A DNA stretch of 64,000 nucleotides, taken from Methanolobus sp. WCC4. Its GTDB lineage: Archaea > Halobacteriota > Methanosarcinia > Methanosarcinales > Methanosarcinaceae. The first letter of the stretch is position 1, and each line of letters starts with the position of its first letter. A program made the position numbers and the translations under genes. The notes beneath the pieces are model-generated. The model was not told the origin of the DNA, did no database searches, and worked only from the letters and a program-made list of their open reading frames with translations. Location: NCBI RefSeq assembly GCF_038022665.1, contig NZ_CP150629.1:372001-436000 (forward strand), given 5' to 3'. Below are positions 34,982-44,553 of this stretch, piece after piece.

Positions 34982-35836
34982 ATGATACGTATTGCAATAC
35001 CTAATAAAGGGCGTCTGCACGAGCCCACTGTAGCCCTTCTCAAAAAGGCAGGTCTCCCTGTACTTGAAGGAGGAGGAAGGAAACTTTTTGCCAAGACCAC
35101 CGACCCTGAGATCACGTACCTCTTTGCAAGGGCAGCAGATATCCCTGAGTATGTCCAGGACGGTGCCGCAGATGTGGGCATCACAGGCCTTGATCTTATA
35201 GATGAGACCGAGTCCGATGTAGAGATATTGCTTGACCTGAAGTTCGGTGGAGCAAATCTTGTTCTGGCCGTGCCGGAAGAATCATCCATCTCCTCTGCAA
35301 AGGACCTGGAAGGGATGCGCGTTGCCACAGAGTTCCCAAATATCACGGCCAAGTACTTCAAGAATCTCGGAGTGAACATTGAAGTTATAAAGGTAAGCGG
35401 TGCATGCGAGATGACACCACATGTGGGAATTGCTGATGCGATCGTTGATATTTCCAGTTCAGGCACCACCCTTGTCACCAACCATCTCAAGATGATAGAG
35501 ACGGTATTCACATCATCAGTATATCTTATTGCCAACAAGAAGACACATGAGAACAACGGCAAGATCGGGCAGATCCAGACAGCTGTGGAAAGTGTTCTCA
35601 GGGCAAAAGGAAAACGCTACCTTATGATGAACGTTCCTGCAGATGCATTAGAAACCGTCAAGAAGGTCCTTCCGGGAATGGCAGGGCCAACTGTCATGAA
35701 AGTGGAATCCGATGATTCCATACTTGCAGTACATGCTGTGGTCGATGCCGAAAGCATATTCTCAACTGTTGACGAACTCAAGAAAGCAGGTGCAAAGGAC
35801 GTACTTGTAGTGCCTATTGAGAGAATGATGCCCTGA
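34982..35836 (+). CDS. hisG: ATP phosphoribosyltransferase, long form
   Basis: 284 aa. First step of histidine synthesis. Motifs: RIAIPNKGRLHEPTVALL, DVGITGLDLIDE, GMRVATEFPNITAKYF, the PRPP loop ADAIVDISSSGTTLVTN (about residues 150-166) and a C-terminal ACT-like domain (MAGPTVMKVESDDSILAVHAVV), so it is the long, HisZ-independent, allosteric type. First gene of hisG-hisA-hisB. Confidence 0.96.
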   Translation: MIRIAIPNKGRLHEPTVALLKKAGLPVLEGGGRKLFAKTTDPEITYLFARAADIPEYVQDGAADVGITGLDLIDETESDVEILLDLKFGGANLVLAVPEESSISSAKDLEGMRVATEFPNITAKYFKNLGVNIEVIKVSGACEMTPHVGIADAIVDISSSGTTLVTNHLKMIETVFTSSVYLIANKKTHENNGKIGQIQTAVESVLRAKGKRYLMMNVPADALETVKKVLPGMAGPTVMKVESDDSILAVHAVVDAESIFSTVDELKKAGAKDVLVVPIERMMP

Positions 35837-35842
35837 GGTAGC

Positions 35843-36583
35843 ATGAGCTTTGAAGTAATTCCTGCCGTTGATATGAGGAACGGCAAGTGCGTACAGCTTG
35901 TTCAGGGAGTTCCGGGAAGCGAGATGATCTCACTGGATGACCCCGTGGCAGTGGCAAAGGACTGGGTGTCACAGGGTGCAAAGACCCTGCACTTAATAGA
36001 TCTTGATGGTGCCATAGAAGGAAAGCGCAAGAATGCACCCATCATTAAGAGGATAGTCGAAGAATGCAAGCCACTTGGCATGGAGATCCAGGTAGGTGGA
36101 GGGATCCGCTCTTTTGAGAACGCAGCCGAATTGCTGGAACTCGGTGTGGACAGGGTCATACTCAGCACAGCCGCCATAAACAACCCCCCGCTTGTGAAGG
36201 AACTTGCCGATGCTTTTGGCAGCGAACACATCAATGTTGCACTTGACTCAAAGGACGGAAAGGTCTCCATAGAAGGATGGAAGAAACAGTCCGAATTCAC
36301 AGCTGTTGAAATGGGGATCCAGTTCGAAGAGCTGGGAGCAGGAAGTATCCTTTTCACCAACATAGACAACGAGGGACTACTTCAGGGCGTGAACACAAAG
36401 CCCACTGAAGAACTGGTGAGATCAGTGAACATCCCCGTGATAGCATCAGGTGGAGTTACTGGTCTTGATGACCTCATAGCATTGAAGAACACAGGTGCAA
36501 GGGCAGTGGTTGTAGGCAGTGCATTATATACCGGAAAGTTCACACTTCCAGAAGCAATAAATATTATCAGTTCTGACGTATAA
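35843..36583 (+). CDS. hisA: ProFAR isomerase (1-(5-phosphoribosyl)-5-[(5-phosphoribosylamino)methylideneamino]imidazole-4-carboxamide isomerase)
   Basis: 246 aa TIM barrel. Amadori rearrangement in histidine synthesis. Catalytic Asp in [15 protein letters not shown] (near residue 9), second Asp region [13 protein letters not shown], phosphate loops VGGGIRS and [20 protein letters not shown], 6 nt after hisG. Confidence 0.96.
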   Translation: MSFEVIPAVDMRNGKCVQLVQGVPGSEMISLDDPVAVAKDWVSQGAKTLHLIDLDGAIEGKRKNAPIIKRIVEECKPLGMEIQVGGGIRSFENAAELLELGVDRVILSTAAINNPPLVKELADAFGSEHINVALDSKDGKVSIEGWKKQSEFTAVEMGIQFEELGAGSILFTNIDNEGLLQGVNTKPTEELVRSVNIPVIASGGVTGLDDLIALKNTGARAVVVGSALYTGKFTLPEAINIISSDV

Positions 36584-36615
36584 AAGGACAGAAATATCAG
36601 GAAACAGGTGCACCC

Positions 36616-37191
36616 ATGAGAAAAGCAAGCATATCACGAAAGACCAGCGAGACCGACATCAGTATCGAGCTGGACCTTGATGGGAAGGGGATTGCAGACA
36701 TCAGCACAGGGGTCGGTTTCTTTGACCACATGCTCACCGCATTCACAAAACATGGGAATTTCGACCTTACTATCAAGGCCATCGGTGATCTCATAGTTGA
36801 TGACCATCACCTCATAGAGGACACTGGAATCGTCCTTGGCCAGGTGATCGCAGAAGCACTTGGTGACAAGGCAGGCATTGCAAGGTTCGGAGAAGCACGC
36901 ATCCCCATGGATGAGGCACTTGCGACCGTAGCACTTGACCTGGGTGGACGCAGTTATCTCGTCATGGATGCGGAGTTCCGGGCTCCCAAAGTAGGGGAGT
37001 TCAGTACCCAGATGGTTGATCACTTCTTTGAGGCGATCGCACAGAATGCAAAGATAAACATGCATGCCCATGTCTATGGAGACAATGACCACCACAAGAT
37101 AGAGGCTCTTTTCAAAGCATTCGCCTATGCATTCAGGAGAGCTGCCATCATCGAAGGAGAAGGAATCAAGAGCACAAAAGGTGTGCTCTGA
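36616..37191 (+). CDS. hisB: Imidazoleglycerol-phosphate dehydratase
   Basis: 191 aa, monofunctional (no phosphatase domain). Two metal motifs: [14 protein letters not shown] with [11 protein letters not shown], and [14 protein letters not shown] with [21 protein letters not shown]. Last gene of the his cluster; T-rich run with TTTTTT at about 37210-37217 probably terminates it. Confidence 0.97.
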   Translation: MRKASISRKTSETDISIELDLDGKGIADISTGVGFFDHMLTAFTKHGNFDLTIKAIGDLIVDDHHLIEDTGIVLGQVIAEALGDKAGIARFGEARIPMDEALATVALDLGGRSYLVMDAEFRAPKVGEFSTQMVDHFFEAIAQNAKINMHAHVYGDNDHHKIEALFKAFAYAFRRAAIIEGEGIKSTKGVL

Positions 37192-37233
37192 TCATTTACT
37201 TTATAATTTTACTTTTTTAATATAGTGCCTTAA

Positions 37234-39348
37234 TCAGAACTTACTTCTTAATTTATCATAGAAAACCTGTTCTTTTCCTGTTGTCTTCCGGGATAGACGC
37301 TCCACGATCAATTCAGGAGTACTCTTTGCAACATAATTGTAGCGTGGACTCCTGTCAACAATCAGATTCAGTTCTGGATCGAGTCCACTTGCCTCGATCC
37401 CGTCCACCCTTATGTCGCACGTCGTGTTCTCCATGATCTGTTCTGAAAGGTGGGATACGAATATGGACATTGTGCCACTGTTCTCACTAAGCACTTCCAG
37501 GATACCCGCCATGATCTTTGCAGAGGCACCTGGCTCGGTTATTGATTCCAGTTCATCTGCCAGCACGAATTTTTCAGATTCATCGGCAACAACTGAGAAC
37601 TCAGTAAGTGTTGTCTCGAATGCCCCTGCATCAAGAGTTCCCTTTGACTTGGCAAAGTAGTAAAAAGAATCCGTAAGAGAGAGTTCCATTGCCTCAGCAG
37701 GTACCGGGAAGCCCATATGTGCAAGGATAATACTCTGTGCCAGAAGTTCCAGAAGTGATGTCTTACCTCCTGAGTTAACACCACTCAACAAGACTACCTT
37801 ACTCGTTTCATCTTCCGGGCTGAACTTGTTCTCACCCACTGAATAATCAATTGGTATCACATCACCATGCCTGGAAAGCAGGAAAAGGTTCCTTCCGCCT
37901 TTGAAGCCGATTCCCGTGTTGTCCGATATATCGGGCATGACAAGACCATATTCAAGTGCAAAAGAACCGATGGCAAAGCCCACATCGAAATCAAGAACCT
38001 CCTTAGCCAGTTCCCTTGATAGCTCCCGGTAAGAAGAGAGTATACGAGAAACATCACGCTTATGGTCGAATTTCCTTTTCCGGGCCTTTTTATCCAGATA
38101 ATGCTTCAAAGCGGTGAGGCTATCAACATCGGCCTCTGCAGGATGTGTGATATCTTCCGGGAAAAGAGAATCGACCATCAGTCTTTCTTTCTTCTCCAAT
38201 TGAAGATCAGTGCATATCCGCTCCACTCCCTGTTTGATAATGGAGTGATAGCTCTTGTGAAGTGTCTTACCAAGCATTTCCTTAAGTTCAATGGAACCGT
38301 TCATGACCTTCAGCATATCCTGACCACTTAACGTCATCTGGCTCTTTTCAAGGCACGAGTTCAGTTCATCATTGACAAAGGCCACTGAGTCTGAAACAGA
38401 AGATTGGAGTCTTTCGATCGCGCTGGTGATCCGGTCCAGTTCTTCATCAGTCCCATGAACAATATCCCCATCCTCATCGATCAGGGACAACGTAGAGGCA
38501 AGCAGTTCAAGGGTATCATCATCCATCCTGTCAAAGAAACGGATACCTCTGGAGCGTAGCAACCTTACGACCTTTATAGATGATTCCAGTGACTTCAGAT
38601 TTCGGGAGAATGCGAATATCTCCTTTTCCGGTATAACCTTGAAATCCTCAAGGTCCTCAAGATCAGTAATGAATTCAGGCTCCACATCCTCAGGGAAATC
38701 GAAGGCCAGATAATCATCACCTACGGCGATCACCTGCGAGAATCCCCGGGAAACATCGATAAACTCTGAAAGAGAACGGGTGAAATGAACATCAATAAGG
38801 CCTGCAAAACGTTTTCTCGCATACTCATAGTTGTCCTGGTCGGATGTGATAATGACCCTGTCCCGCACCTTAGGGTACTGATGTTTGAAATTAAGCTGTG
38901 ATACCTTAGGAAGCAACTCTGCGACAGATCCATCTCCTTCAAGGACAGTTGCCGTTTCCATGTAATAAGTGACAGAATTACGGATCTCCATGATCTTTTC
39001 AGCTTTAGTAGCAGGATATGGGAAGAACACATGCAGTTTATCCTTCGAGTAACGAGTGTGGGCAAATTCCTTGATAAGGTCAAGAATTTTCTCATAGACA
39101 TCCATGGATTCCCCTGTCCTCAGGAAATCAGTAACGTTCACACCTTCCACCCTGGAAGCTACATCCTGTATAAGAGAGATGGCATAACGTTGCCCAATAC
39201 CTTCCACCTCAGAGATGCTGGCGATATCACCGGCAAGTATAGCATCAAGTGCCTGCCCCTCACTTCCAAAATGTTCAACAAAGCGTTTCGACATCTTATC
39301 CCCTATACGGGGAATGTCCTGTAGTGTTCTGACCTCGGCTAACATCAT
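37234..39348 (-). CDS. MutS-type ATPase with N-terminal tandem HhH motifs
   Basis: 704 aa. N-terminus (about residues 5-60) holds helix-hairpin-helix DNA-binding motifs: LQDIPRIGDKMSKRF and ISEVEGIGQRYAISLI. The middle is helical, MutS core/lever-like. The C-terminal ABC-type ATPase has Walker A LLSGVNSGGKTSLLELLAQS (about 522), Walker B KFVLADELESITEPG and FVSHLSEQI. There is no MutS mismatch-reading domain I and no Smr domain. It belongs to the archaeal MutS-related proteins of uncertain function. The start overlaps the DUF4130 gene stop by 4 bp. GGAGGT sits before a second ATG at 39345. Confidence 0.85.
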   Translation of the reverse strand: MMLAEVRTLQDIPRIGDKMSKRFVEHFGSEGQALDAILAGDIASISEVEGIGQRYAISLIQDVASRVEGVNVTDFLRTGESMDVYEKILDLIKEFAHTRYSKDKLHVFFPYPATKAEKIMEIRNSVTYYMETATVLEGDGSVAELLPKVSQLNFKHQYPKVRDRVIITSDQDNYEYARKRFAGLIDVHFTRSLSEFIDVSRGFSQVIAVGDDYLAFDFPEDVEPEFITDLEDLEDFKVIPEKEIFAFSRNLKSLESSIKVVRLLRSRGIRFFDRMDDDTLELLASTLSLIDEDGDIVHGTDEELDRITSAIERLQSSVSDSVAFVNDELNSCLEKSQMTLSGQDMLKVMNGSIELKEMLGKTLHKSYHSIIKQGVERICTDLQLEKKERLMVDSLFPEDITHPAEADVDSLTALKHYLDKKARKRKFDHKRDVSRILSSYRELSRELAKEVLDFDVGFAIGSFALEYGLVMPDISDNTGIGFKGGRNLFLLSRHGDVIPIDYSVGENKFSPEDETSKVVLLSGVNSGGKTSLLELLAQSIILAHMGFPVPAEAMELSLTDSFYYFAKSKGTLDAGAFETTLTEFSVVADESEKFVLADELESITEPGASAKIMAGILEVLSENSGTMSIFVSHLSEQIMENTTCDIRVDGIEASGLDPELNLIVDRSPRYNYVAKSTPELIVERLSRKTTGKEQVFYDKLRSKF

Positions 39349-40190
39349 ACCTCCGAATGGGATGCAAAACTATCCAATGTACAATTTGCAATTCCCCTTT
39401 CAACCTTGTAGCTATCCCTCTCTGACATCTTGCTCATGGATGCAGAAGCCTTAGGTTGTAACTGTCTTGCATGACCTTTGTTCCTTCTTTTAGGGATGAA
39501 CTGTGAATCATAATACATATCCCACAGGTCATCCACCTCATCGCACTTGTCTGCAAATTCCAGGCTTCCTGCGAGAGATGAAGCTACCTGTGTATAATGC
39601 TCCAGCCCCACATGACCTCCATTGCCGATCCACGCAACATCCCCTTCTATCACAGAGACCGGAAGGTCGGGATTCTTCCTTGCGAGCCAGCGGCAGAACA
39701 TGTCACCGATCTGATGAGGGGATTCCACTTTCACAGTGAGCACACCATTAACAGAATACGGACGGGCAAACATGCATAAGCGGTGATATGAACGGCTCAC
39801 ATCACGCATGTAATTATAATACTTCTTACCTGTGGCACTCTTCCCGGAGTAAAGCAGTTCAGCATTGCCCCTGCAGGAACACAGGAAATGTACAAGCTCT
39901 ATAGCTCTTGAGCTTCTATGTCTCAGCACCAAAGATACATATCCTTCAACATCAGGATCTCGCTGGAACATCCTGGGATGCTGCTTCCCAAAAAGATGCC
40001 CTGTCAGCTTAGTGGTATCCACACTACCCCTGAAACCAAGGGCTTTGACCTTTTCTATGCCGGAAAAATCCATCTTTTGCTGCAGATCCTCCCTGTCCTT
40101 CGCAGACATGAGTTCGCATCCAGGATCCTCCGCTACCTCCATACATGCAAGGAGAACACCTTCCACCGTTTCCCTGAATGCCACTATCAT
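39345..40190 (-). CDS. DUF4130 DNA-metabolism protein (radical SAM-linked)
   Basis: 281 aa. Contains the DUF4130 core: RDPDVEGYVSLVLRHRSSRA, YYNYMRDVSRSYHRLCMFARP, FCRWLARKNPDLPVSVIEGD. In bacteria this domain is a partner of, or fused to, family-4-like uracil-DNA glycosylases (TIGR03914/TIGR03915), always next to the radical SAM protein of the adjacent gene. No glycosylase domain is present here. The C-terminal tail is basic and polar (FIPKRRNKGHARQLQPKAS). It overlaps both neighbours by 4 bp. Biochemical role unknown. Confidence 0.85.
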   Translation of the reverse strand: MIVAFRETVEGVLLACMEVAEDPGCELMSAKDREDLQQKMDFSGIEKVKALGFRGSVDTTKLTGHLFGKQHPRMFQRDPDVEGYVSLVLRHRSSRAIELVHFLCSCRGNAELLYSGKSATGKKYYNYMRDVSRSYHRLCMFARPYSVNGVLTVKVESPHQIGDMFCRWLARKNPDLPVSVIEGDVAWIGNGGHVGLEHYTQVASSLAGSLEFADKCDEVDDLWDMYYDSQFIPKRRNKGHARQLQPKASASMSKMSERDSYKVERGIANCTLDSFASHSEV

Positions 40191-41329
40191 GCTCCCACCC
40201 CTGCAAAAGAGAACAGGTTAGTCTGCCTTTTTCCGTTTATCTCGATGAAAGGACGTGCACGACCGAGTACAACACCCATACGTGCAAGCTCCTTTTCCGA
40301 ACTTACAGGCCTTGACTGAAGGATCCGGTTAGCTCCCACCGGACCGATTCCCGGTACCCTGAGAAGGTCCTCCCTGCTTGCAGTGTTGATATTCACAGGG
40401 AACATATCGGGACTGCATGAGGCAAGTAGCATCTTCGGGTCTGCATCAGGCAGAAATCCGTTGTCATCAAGAACACTGTCAAGGTCGCGTGCGGTCAGAC
40501 CATAATCCTTCAAAAGATAGGATGTCTGATACAGCCTCACCTCCCTCCACAGAGGTGATGCCTCGTTGTTCTCAAGAGGAGTGAACGGAACCGGGTCAAA
40601 GCTCATGAAATAAGGCCTCCTTAGTTCGTATTTATCCATGAACCTCTCGACAGTCCCTATGATCTCCCTGTCAGGTTCCTGTAATGCGCCCACTACGAAC
40701 TGCGTGTCGTTGGCACCTATTATCCTTCCCCTGAAACCTGCCTCACGTCTTTTCTTATTGATGAGGTCACGCGTCCATTGTAAACGCTGGAGTACATCGT
40801 TCTTATAATCGAAATTCGGACATATTTCAGAATAGTTCATTGAACTGGTGGTCTCTGCGTTCACACCGAACTTATTCGCAGTATCAGCGATCTCCTCAAG
40901 AAGATACTTCGGGGTACCCGGCATCACACGTATGTGTATGTAACCGGTAAAGCCCTGGTTGCGCAGAAGACTTGCAACCTCCAGTTGTTTCTCAGCCGTC
41001 CTTTCTGCATCTCCAATTACGCCAGATGACAGGAACAGGCCCTCTATTGCATTCCTTCTATAGAAGGACCATGTTATCTTCACGATCTCCTCAGGTGTAA
41101 GTGATGCACGCACAGAGTCCCTGCCACATCTGTTAGGACAATACGTACACTCCCCTGAGCACGCATTGGTCATCAGTGTCTTATAGAGCTGTATGCAGCG
41201 TCCATCCGGTCCAAAGGCATGACAGACAGCACTCTGGTTGCAACTGTCATACTTCGTGCCCTCGGACAATACTCTCATCCTTTCCATAAGCGTCATATGG
41301 TGCTCATTAACAGGATTTCTGTGACTCAT
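40187..41329 (-). CDS. Putative DNA modification/repair radical SAM protein
   Basis: 380 aa, TIGR03916-like (UDG-linked radical SAM). The cluster motif CSGECTYC (CxxxCxxC) is preceded by other Cys residues (YDSCNQSAVC, DGRC) and followed by NRCGRDS. Motifs LFLSSGVIGDAERT and NAETTSSMN fit the SAM barrel. The C-terminus carries a helix-hairpin-helix, PVNINTASREDLLRVPGIGP (about 315-334), so it likely binds DNA. First gene of the three-gene operon with DUF4130 and the MutS-type ATPase. Lesion and reaction unknown. Confidence 0.88.
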   Translation of the reverse strand: MSHRNPVNEHHMTLMERMRVLSEGTKYDSCNQSAVCHAFGPDGRCIQLYKTLMTNACSGECTYCPNRCGRDSVRASLTPEEIVKITWSFYRRNAIEGLFLSSGVIGDAERTAEKQLEVASLLRNQGFTGYIHIRVMPGTPKYLLEEIADTANKFGVNAETTSSMNYSEICPNFDYKNDVLQRLQWTRDLINKKRREAGFRGRIIGANDTQFVVGALQEPDREIIGTVERFMDKYELRRPYFMSFDPVPFTPLENNEASPLWREVRLYQTSYLLKDYGLTARDLDSVLDDNGFLPDADPKMLLASCSPDMFPVNINTASREDLLRVPGIGPVGANRILQSRPVSSEKELARMGVVLGRARPFIEINGKRQTNLFSFAGVGA

Positions 41330-41521
41330 CGATCAGGAATATGCAGGACATGGATATAAGGAACTGGCAAGCGGGGTGAAAGTATTATCCATGGCTGCCA
41401 TCGAAGAGAACGAAGGACATCATAGTGAGGGAGTCCACAATATAGTTCAGTAAAGAGAAAAAAGAGAGGATAGAAATACAAAGAAGAGACAGGAGATATA
41501 AAATGAATAGATGTAAGAGGA

Positions 41522-42076
41522 CTATTCCTCTTTTATCTTCACATTCACTTTCAATATGCTTATTGGCTCAAGTTTCTTCCACATGACGGTGGAGTCCTTA
41601 TCAAAAACGAACTCGTTGACATTCTGATCAGAGAATTCGCCATTGACCTCGTAGATGAAGAAGCCATCTTCACCGTTGGTGGACACGACATTATCCTGAC
41701 CGTGGACATTCTTGACCTCCACAACAGCAGCCTTCTTAAGTGTTTCAAGAAGAGTAGCACCTTTTTCAACTTCTACAGTCCTTGCAGGTGCGAATATATC
41801 AAGTGCATGGAAAATATTCTTGTTATTGAGTTGCAGGACATGTGTCTTGCCATATACCTTACGCTGAATAAGGTCTGCAGCTTCCAGAATGTTCGCATGC
41901 TTTGCAGCAACCGGAACAGAAATGCACAGCTCCCTGGCAAGCTCTGATATATGCATCTCGCCCTCAGTAAGCTTCTGCAACATCCTGAGTCTGGTCTCGC
42001 TTCCAAGAGCACTGAACAGTTTCAAACGGTCTGCGTTCTCCTGGTCCATAGAATCATTGTTATCATTAGTGCTCAT
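41522..42076 (-). CDS. ArsR-family transcription regulator
   Basis: 184 aa. Winged helix (about residues 17-80): KLFSALGSETRLRMLQKLTEGEMHISEL, VAAKHANILEAADLIQRK. A beta-rich C-terminal half (DGFFIYEVNGEFSDQNVNEF) may be a sensor; no Cys metal-binding box is visible. The gene stands alone between the DNA-repair operon and cbiZ cluster. Confidence 0.88.
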   Translation of the reverse strand: MSTNDNNDSMDQENADRLKLFSALGSETRLRMLQKLTEGEMHISELARELCISVPVAAKHANILEAADLIQRKVYGKTHVLQLNNKNIFHALDIFAPARTVEVEKGATLLETLKKAAVVEVKNVHGQDNVVSTNGEDGFFIYEVNGEFSDQNVNEFVFDKDSTVMWKKLEPISILKVNVKIKEE

Positions 42077-42218
42077 AATTAGAAGTAATTGTTGTGACTT
42101 ATATATAGGTTTCTATGTAAACCAGTCAGTAAACAGTTCAATTTTGAGTGAAAGATAAATATATACAAAAATATGAGTAAAAATGGGAAGATAATATATG
42201 GGATCATTCCGAATAATA

Positions 42219-43199
42219 TCATCCGTGTAAAGCTCTTTTCTGTGTAGCTATCTTCTCATCAAGGGAAGAAAGATCGGTCGAAATGAACTCATGTGTCAGG
42301 AAAGCAGGAGAAACGAGATTAATGATCTCACGACATCTATTGCTTGTAAAAGGCATATGATGGTCCATCTGTTCAAGGACCCCTATTGTAGAAATGAGAC
42401 GTTCATGAAAGGACATTTCATCAAAACCTTCCGGGACCCCCATTTCCAGAGAACTCCGCATATACTCACCTGAGAGACTGCAATGGAAATGCATACCTTC
42501 TATCTTTTCTATGAACTCGTCCGAATGAGCAGAAAGGACATCAAGAACCACATCTATAGCACAATCCTCATTTTCACAGCGCATTGTCGCATTCATCAGA
42601 TGTCCCGTGTCAAGTATGAATGCCCAGTTATCAAAATCCAGCATATCAGCAAAGTGCTCCACGTTCATCGGCTCAAGGAAAGTAAGTCCCGGCCACCAGA
42701 GGTTCTCAAAGAAAAGACGTACTGGCGGTTCACCACCAGGATACCTGGAGACTGCTTCGTTGAGGAAGTCTGCTGTCGTCTGGAGAACATCGTGGTCTGT
42801 GCAATCAAAGCAGCGTGTGAAGACCTGCTCCATTTCAGCATAGGAAACATGGAACACACCATATGAGACATCCAGCTTAGCTGCGTTCTCAAGAGAAGCA
42901 CAGAAATTATCTATGACCTCGGCTTTGCTCCCTCCTCCGAAAACATAGACCTTCTCGAACTCCTCCATCTCCTGAGAGAATGCTGAAGGGTCTGTCCATG
43001 CCCTGTGGCGCCCCATCCAGTATGGAAGATGAACACTTTCTATAATGTCCACCGGAATATCCGGAAGGGGTGATGAATCCACAAATAGCTCCACACCATC
43101 GAGATCATGTCTTACAAGGAAATTCCTTATCAGATCCCAGTTAGAATCGAACATCCCCATGTCAGACTCGTAAAGGGACAGGTTCATCAGTTCTTTCAT
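42219..43199 (-). CDS. TIM-barrel (AP endonuclease 2 / xylose isomerase-like) protein
   Basis: 326 aa from the ATG at 43199 with SD AAAGGTG. TIM-barrel pattern: DLDGVELFVDSSP, VHLPYWMGRH, RLFFENLWWPGLTFL, WAFILDTGHLMNA, EGMHFHCSLSGEYMRS. His, Glu and Asp residues at strand ends suggest a metal site. It follows cbiZ by 44 nt on the same strand. A role in cobamide lower-ligand or remodelling chemistry is a guess from position only. Confidence 0.75.
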   Translation of the reverse strand: MKELMNLSLYESDMGMFDSNWDLIRNFLVRHDLDGVELFVDSSPLPDIPVDIIESVHLPYWMGRHRAWTDPSAFSQEMEEFEKVYVFGGGSKAEVIDNFCASLENAAKLDVSYGVFHVSYAEMEQVFTRCFDCTDHDVLQTTADFLNEAVSRYPGGEPPVRLFFENLWWPGLTFLEPMNVEHFADMLDFDNWAFILDTGHLMNATMRCENEDCAIDVVLDVLSAHSDEFIEKIEGMHFHCSLSGEYMRSSLEMGVPEGFDEMSFHERLISTIGVLEQMDHHMPFTSNRCREIINLVSPAFLTHEFISTDLSSLDEKIATQKRALHG

Positions 43200-43243
43200 G
43201 ATCACACCTTTAAAATTACATCCTTATCCGGGATAGGAACCTA

Positions 43244-44431
43244 TCATCGGGAACTGCAGACCCCTTCAGTATTACAGTTCTTTGCCATCCATGCAGTGAC
43301 ACGTATCCAGTTCTCGATTATGGAATCCTTCTCATCTGTCAGGACCTCAAAAGGTATCGAGGCCTCCATCTCAAGCATCATTGGCAGGCCCTTCATGATA
43401 GAAACAGCTACCCTCCTGCCGGCAGTTTCCGGTATGAGTCCCCATGAGATCTCATCCACTATATGCAGGATGGAACCTGTTGCTCCGACAAGTACTGGAT
43501 TCCGGGATAATTCCCTGAGTATCTTGAAAAAGGTCGCCTTGCGGTTATCACCTTCCATATGTGAGGCTACCTTCCAGTAATGCCCCTCATCGATACCAAA
43601 CCTCTCAAGCCTCACAAGCATATCCCTCTGTGAGAGGACCGTGAGGTCGGACTGAAGTTCAAGGGCCTTGTGGGTGCACTCAATGACAACCTTACCAATA
43701 AGCTCCCCTAATTTGGAATGATGTCCGGCATCAGTCAACAAAAGAGAGCTTGTACCATCCGATACCACAGCCATCATATCAGTACCCGAACCAGTAGCGA
43801 TACCTGTAGAATATCGACTGGGTGCCATGAGTTGCTGCAGAGCTGCGGTCTTGGCCTCCGTTGCAGTGATGACCGCCCTTTCCATTGCATAGACGGGAAG
43901 GTCTGCACCGATCACCAGAATGGTGTTTATGGTACCCTGAATGAACTGATGTGAACCGTCCTCCTGATAATAAGATGCAGGGTCTCCGGCACGACCGCCA
44001 TTGACCTCGATACCTGCGGTCATGATAGCCGTCACTTCCACACCACGGAAGGAACTCGTCACTATTGCAACATTATCCATGTTAGCAGCGGTCAGAAGCC
44101 CCGAAGATGTGTCAGGGTCCGCACCCAGTCTTTTTGCAATAATAGAAAGATACGCATGAATGCTTCCCCCTTCCAGCTCCTTTGGAGCATGCTTACCTTT
44201 TGGAACCCTGTGATTGAAGATGGTCCTTATGTCCTCCCTGTATCCGCCATTAAGCCAGGATGTGGTAAGTGCTTTCCTTCCTTCCGGCAGACTGAGGACG
44301 ATAGAATCCTTGCGACGGTAGACCTTCTCCTTACCGGTAGTCTCGAAAAGAAGGAGATCCTTTTCTTCCTGATCATTTCCCCGGGACTCATGTCCACCCT
44401 GGTCTTCTGCGTTTGTGATTCTATCTGTCAT
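43244..44431 (-). CDS. cbiZ: Adenosylcobinamide amidohydrolase
   Basis: 395 aa. CbiZ cleaves the aminopropanol side chain of adenosylcobinamide so that archaea can salvage it through cobyric acid. Family segments: VLSLPEGRKALTTSWLNGGY, DTSSGLLTAANMDNVAIV, VTAIMTAGIEVNGGRAGDPA and the YSTGIATGSGTDMMAVVSD motif. A charged N-terminal extension (about 25 residues) and a long C-terminal part make it larger than the minimal CbiZ. Fits corrinoid-dependent methylotrophic methanogenesis. Confidence 0.9.
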   Translation of the reverse strand: MTDRITNAEDQGGHESRGNDQEEKDLLLFETTGKEKVYRRKDSIVLSLPEGRKALTTSWLNGGYREDIRTIFNHRVPKGKHAPKELEGGSIHAYLSIIAKRLGADPDTSSGLLTAANMDNVAIVTSSFRGVEVTAIMTAGIEVNGGRAGDPASYYQEDGSHQFIQGTINTILVIGADLPVYAMERAVITATEAKTAALQQLMAPSRYSTGIATGSGTDMMAVVSDGTSSLLLTDAGHHSKLGELIGKVVIECTHKALELQSDLTVLSQRDMLVRLERFGIDEGHYWKVASHMEGDNRKATFFKILRELSRNPVLVGATGSILHIVDEISWGLIPETAGRRVAVSIMKGLPMMLEMEASIPFEVLTDEKDSIIENWIRVTAWMAKNCNTEGVCSSR

Positions 44432-44553
44432 GGATACCTCTTATTTTGAGTCACGGTCCTGACAGGGCATCCATTGAAAAGGGACAAAGGATACACAGGA
44501 CATAAAAATGTATATCCGTGTATCTTAAATATCTTTTGAATTACAGGTACACA

